Positions 5,939 to 7,587 of a stretch of DNA of 7,587 nt are shown here, piece by piece (positions within the stretch are counted from its first letter, which is position 1; each line of letters starts with the position of its first letter). The DNA is taken from NCBI GenBank assembly GCA_004556545.1, contig SFGO01000109.1, forward strand, positions 1 through 7,587. The letters are read 5' to 3'. A program made the translations under genes and the position numbers. Below the pieces are notes generated by a model, which ran no database searches, was not told where the DNA came from, and saw nothing but the letters and a program-made list of their open reading frames with translations. This stretch comes from Clostridiales bacterium (GTDB taxonomy: Bacteria > Bacillota > Clostridia > Christensenellales > Aristaeellaceae).

Positions 5939-7587
5939 ATGGAATTGATTGTTACAGAAAAACCGAGCGTCGCAAGGGCGATTGCGGAGGTTGTGGGAGC
6001 CACCGAACGTCAGAACGGCTACCTGCAGGGCAAGGGATTTCTGGTCAGCTGGTGCGTTGGACATCTCGTCGAGCTGGCACTGCCCGAGGTCTACGATGCC
6101 CGGTACGCACGATGGCGCTACGCCGATCTGCCGATCATCCCTGAGAAGTGGCAGTACACCGTCACCGCCGAAACCAAAAAGCAATTTGATATCCTCAAGG
6201 CGCTGATGAACGATCCCCGCGTGACCGGCATCATCTGCGCAACGGATGCGGGACGCGAGGGCGAGCTGATCTTCCGGCTGGTCTACCAGATGGCACAGTG
6301 CCGAAAGTCCGTGCGCCGCCTGTGGATCTCCTCGATGGAGGAAAGCGCCATCCGCGAGGGATTCCGCGCCATGAAGCCCATGTCCGCCTACGACAATCTG
6401 TATCAGGCAGCGCTTTGCCGCGCCCAGGCAGATTGGCTCATCGGCATGAACGCCACGCGCCTGTACTCCCTGCTCTACGGCCCGACGCTGCACATCGGGC
6501 GCGTGATGTCCCCGACGCTGGCCATGCTCTCGCAGAGAGAAAAGGCCATTGCGGAGTTCAGACCGGAGACCTTCTACAAGGTCGTGCTGGATACCGGGCG
6601 CGACGTGAGTGCCGAATCGGAACGCTTTGACGATCTCAACGAAGCGCGCCGGCTGATGGATGCCTGCAATCACAGCAATGCGGTCGTGAAGTCGATGGAG
6701 CATACGCAGCGGAAGGAGAACCCGCCTGCACTGTATGACCTGACCAGCCTGCAGCGGGACGCGAACAAGCTCTACGGCTTCACGGCGCAGCAGACGCTCG
6801 ACTACGCCCAGGGACTGTATGAAAAGAAGCTGCTGACCTATCCGCGAACCGACAGCCGCTACCTGACGCACGACATGGAAGCCGGGCTGCCTGAGCTGGC
6901 TTCCAGGGTTTGTGGCGTACTGCCTTTTGCAGATGGCCTTGAACCGGCAATCCGCGTTGAAGCGGTGATCAATGACGCCAAGGTGACGGATCACCATGCG
7001 CTGATCCCGACGACCACGATGCCCGGTCAGGAGGCAGCTATCCGGGCGCTGACCACCGGCGAACATGATCTTCTGTTTCTGGTCTGTGCAAGATTGCTCT
7101 GCGCGCTGGACAATCCCTGCGTATATGAGGAAACCGTCCTGCATATCGAGTGTGCCGGGCATGACTTCACTGCAAAAGGTAAGCGCATTGTGCAAATGGG
7201 GTGGAAGCGCATCTGGTGCGCCTTCCGCGGCAGCATCGGCGCAGGTGCCGATGAAAAGGATGCGGACAATCCCCTGACGATTCCGGAAGAGATGACCGAA
7301 GGCTTCGAGTTTCCGTTCCCCAAGGCGACAATTCGGGAGGGGCAGACCACGCCTCCGGCGCATCACACCGAGGGGACGATCCTGCACGCGATGGAAAGCG
7401 CGGGCGAGGAAAACATGCCGGAGGATGCGGAGCACAAGGGCATCGGCACGCCTGCCACGCGGGCGGCGATTCTGGAAAAGCTCATCGAAACCAAGCTGGT
7501 GGAGCGCGTCGGCGAAAAGCGAAAGAAAGTCCTGATTCCGACCGCCAAGGGAAAGGCGCTGACCTCCATCCTGCCCGACAAGCTGAG
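5939..7587 (+). CDS. topB: DNA topoisomerase III (type IA), 3'-truncated by the window edge
   Basis: 549 complete codons of a type IA topoisomerase that relaxes or decatenates DNA by cutting one strand through a tyrosine ester. GGAGG at 5927-5931 lies 7 bases before ATG 5939. The N-terminal TOPRIM domain starts with IVTEKPSVA (Glu7) and has ATDAGREGELIF with Asp103 and Glu107. The active-site tyrosine is Tyr301 in TYPRTDSRYL. Conserved GRVMSPTLAML (about 186-196), DHHALIPTT (351-359) and GIGTPATRAAI (from 501) confirm the family. Members encoded on conjugative elements are about 700 residues, so roughly the last 150 are missing, including any C-terminal zinc-finger region. No frameshift or internal stop is seen. 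The second Asp of the usual DxD motif is Gly105. In conjugative elements TopB is thought to assist processing of transferred DNA, distinct from the host enzyme. Confidence 0.95.
   Translation, partial: MELIVTEKPSVARAIAEVVGATERQNGYLQGKGFLVSWCVGHLVELALPEVYDARYARWRYADLPIIPEKWQYTVTAETKKQFDILKALMNDPRVTGIICATDAGREGELIFRLVYQMAQCRKSVRRLWISSMEESAIREGFRAMKPMSAYDNLYQAALCRAQADWLIGMNATRLYSLLYGPTLHIGRVMSPTLAMLSQREKAIAEFRPETFYKVVLDTGRDVSAESERFDDLNEARRLMDACNHSNAVVKSMEHTQRKENPPALYDLTSLQRDANKLYGFTAQQTLDYAQGLYEKKLLTYPRTDSRYLTHDMEAGLPELASRVCGVLPFADGLEPAIRVEAVINDAKVTDHHALIPTTTMPGQEAAIRALTTGEHDLLFLVCARLLCALDNPCVYEETVLHIECAGHDFTAKGKRIVQMGWKRIWCAFRGSIGAGADEKDADNPLTIPEEMTEGFEFPFPKATIREGQTTPPAHHTEGTILHAMESAGEENMPEDAEHKGIGTPATRAAILEKLIETKLVERVGEKRKKVLIPTAKGKALTSILPDKL

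Noticed and set aside
4385..7435. A 1016-codon open frame on the minus strand, the longest complete frame in the window.
   Set aside because: It lies antisense to three well-supported genes (DUF4315-like, DUF4366-like, topB). Its translation is rich in Arg, His and Leu with no recognisable motif, typical of a GC-rich shadow frame, and no ribosome binding site or gap supports it.
1..7587. Search for CRISPR arrays, tRNA or rRNA genes, insertion sequences, attachment sites and promoters.
   Set aside because: No evenly spaced direct repeats, no tRNA-like cloverleaf or CCA end, no transposase or integrase frame with inverted ends, and no convincing -35/-10 pair were seen. Gaps between genes are at most about 75 bases.

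Overview
The window is a GC-rich stretch in which every credible gene lies on the + strand and the genes are tightly packed. It looks like part of the conjugation (type IV secretion) module of an integrative and conjugative element, of the CTn/Tn916-like superfamily found in gut Clostridia. Three things support this: the gene order VirB4 ATPase - membrane-anchored NlpC/P60 protein - DUF4315-type protein - DUF4366-type surface protein - topoisomerase III; the strong AGGAGG-type ribosome binding sites; and single-membrane (Gram-positive) export signals. The high GC content suggests a GC-rich clostridial host such as an Oscillospiraceae- or Christensenellales-like bacterium. That assignment is inference, because no rRNA or other marker is present.

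Layout. Positions 1-1420 hold the C-terminal part of a VirB4-like ATPase; its start lies upstream of the window. Positions 1442-3406 hold a large bitopic protein with a charged cytoplasmic N-terminus, one membrane segment and an external C-terminal NlpC/P60 peptidase (CD1108-like). A strong hairpin at 3416-3448 separates it from a second, secreted NlpC/P60 enzyme (3481-4179), which is a clear paralogue of that peptidase domain. A small coiled-coil DUF4315-like protein follows (4189-4515). It overlaps by 20 bases a DUF4366-like surface protein (4496-5887) with a signal sequence, Ig-like domains, Pro/Thr stalks, a C-terminal membrane anchor and an acidic tail. After a second hairpin (5893-5914), the topoisomerase III gene topB starts at 5939 and runs off the right edge.

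How the genes may work together (inference from families and order). VirB4 powers assembly of, and transport through, the mating channel. The two C40-type peptidases would open the peptidoglycan locally, one tethered to the channel and one secreted. The DUF4366-type protein forms an external stalk in or near the channel or cell-cell contact. The DUF4315 protein is probably a cytoplasmic partner made in a coupled fashion with it. TopB would resolve topological problems in the transferred DNA. No promoter, tRNA, CRISPR array, insertion sequence or attachment site could be recognised. Nothing here is clearly a wholly new system. The most interesting local features are the duplicated peptidase and the hairpin between the two copies, whose 3' arm could alternatively pair with the next ribosome binding site.
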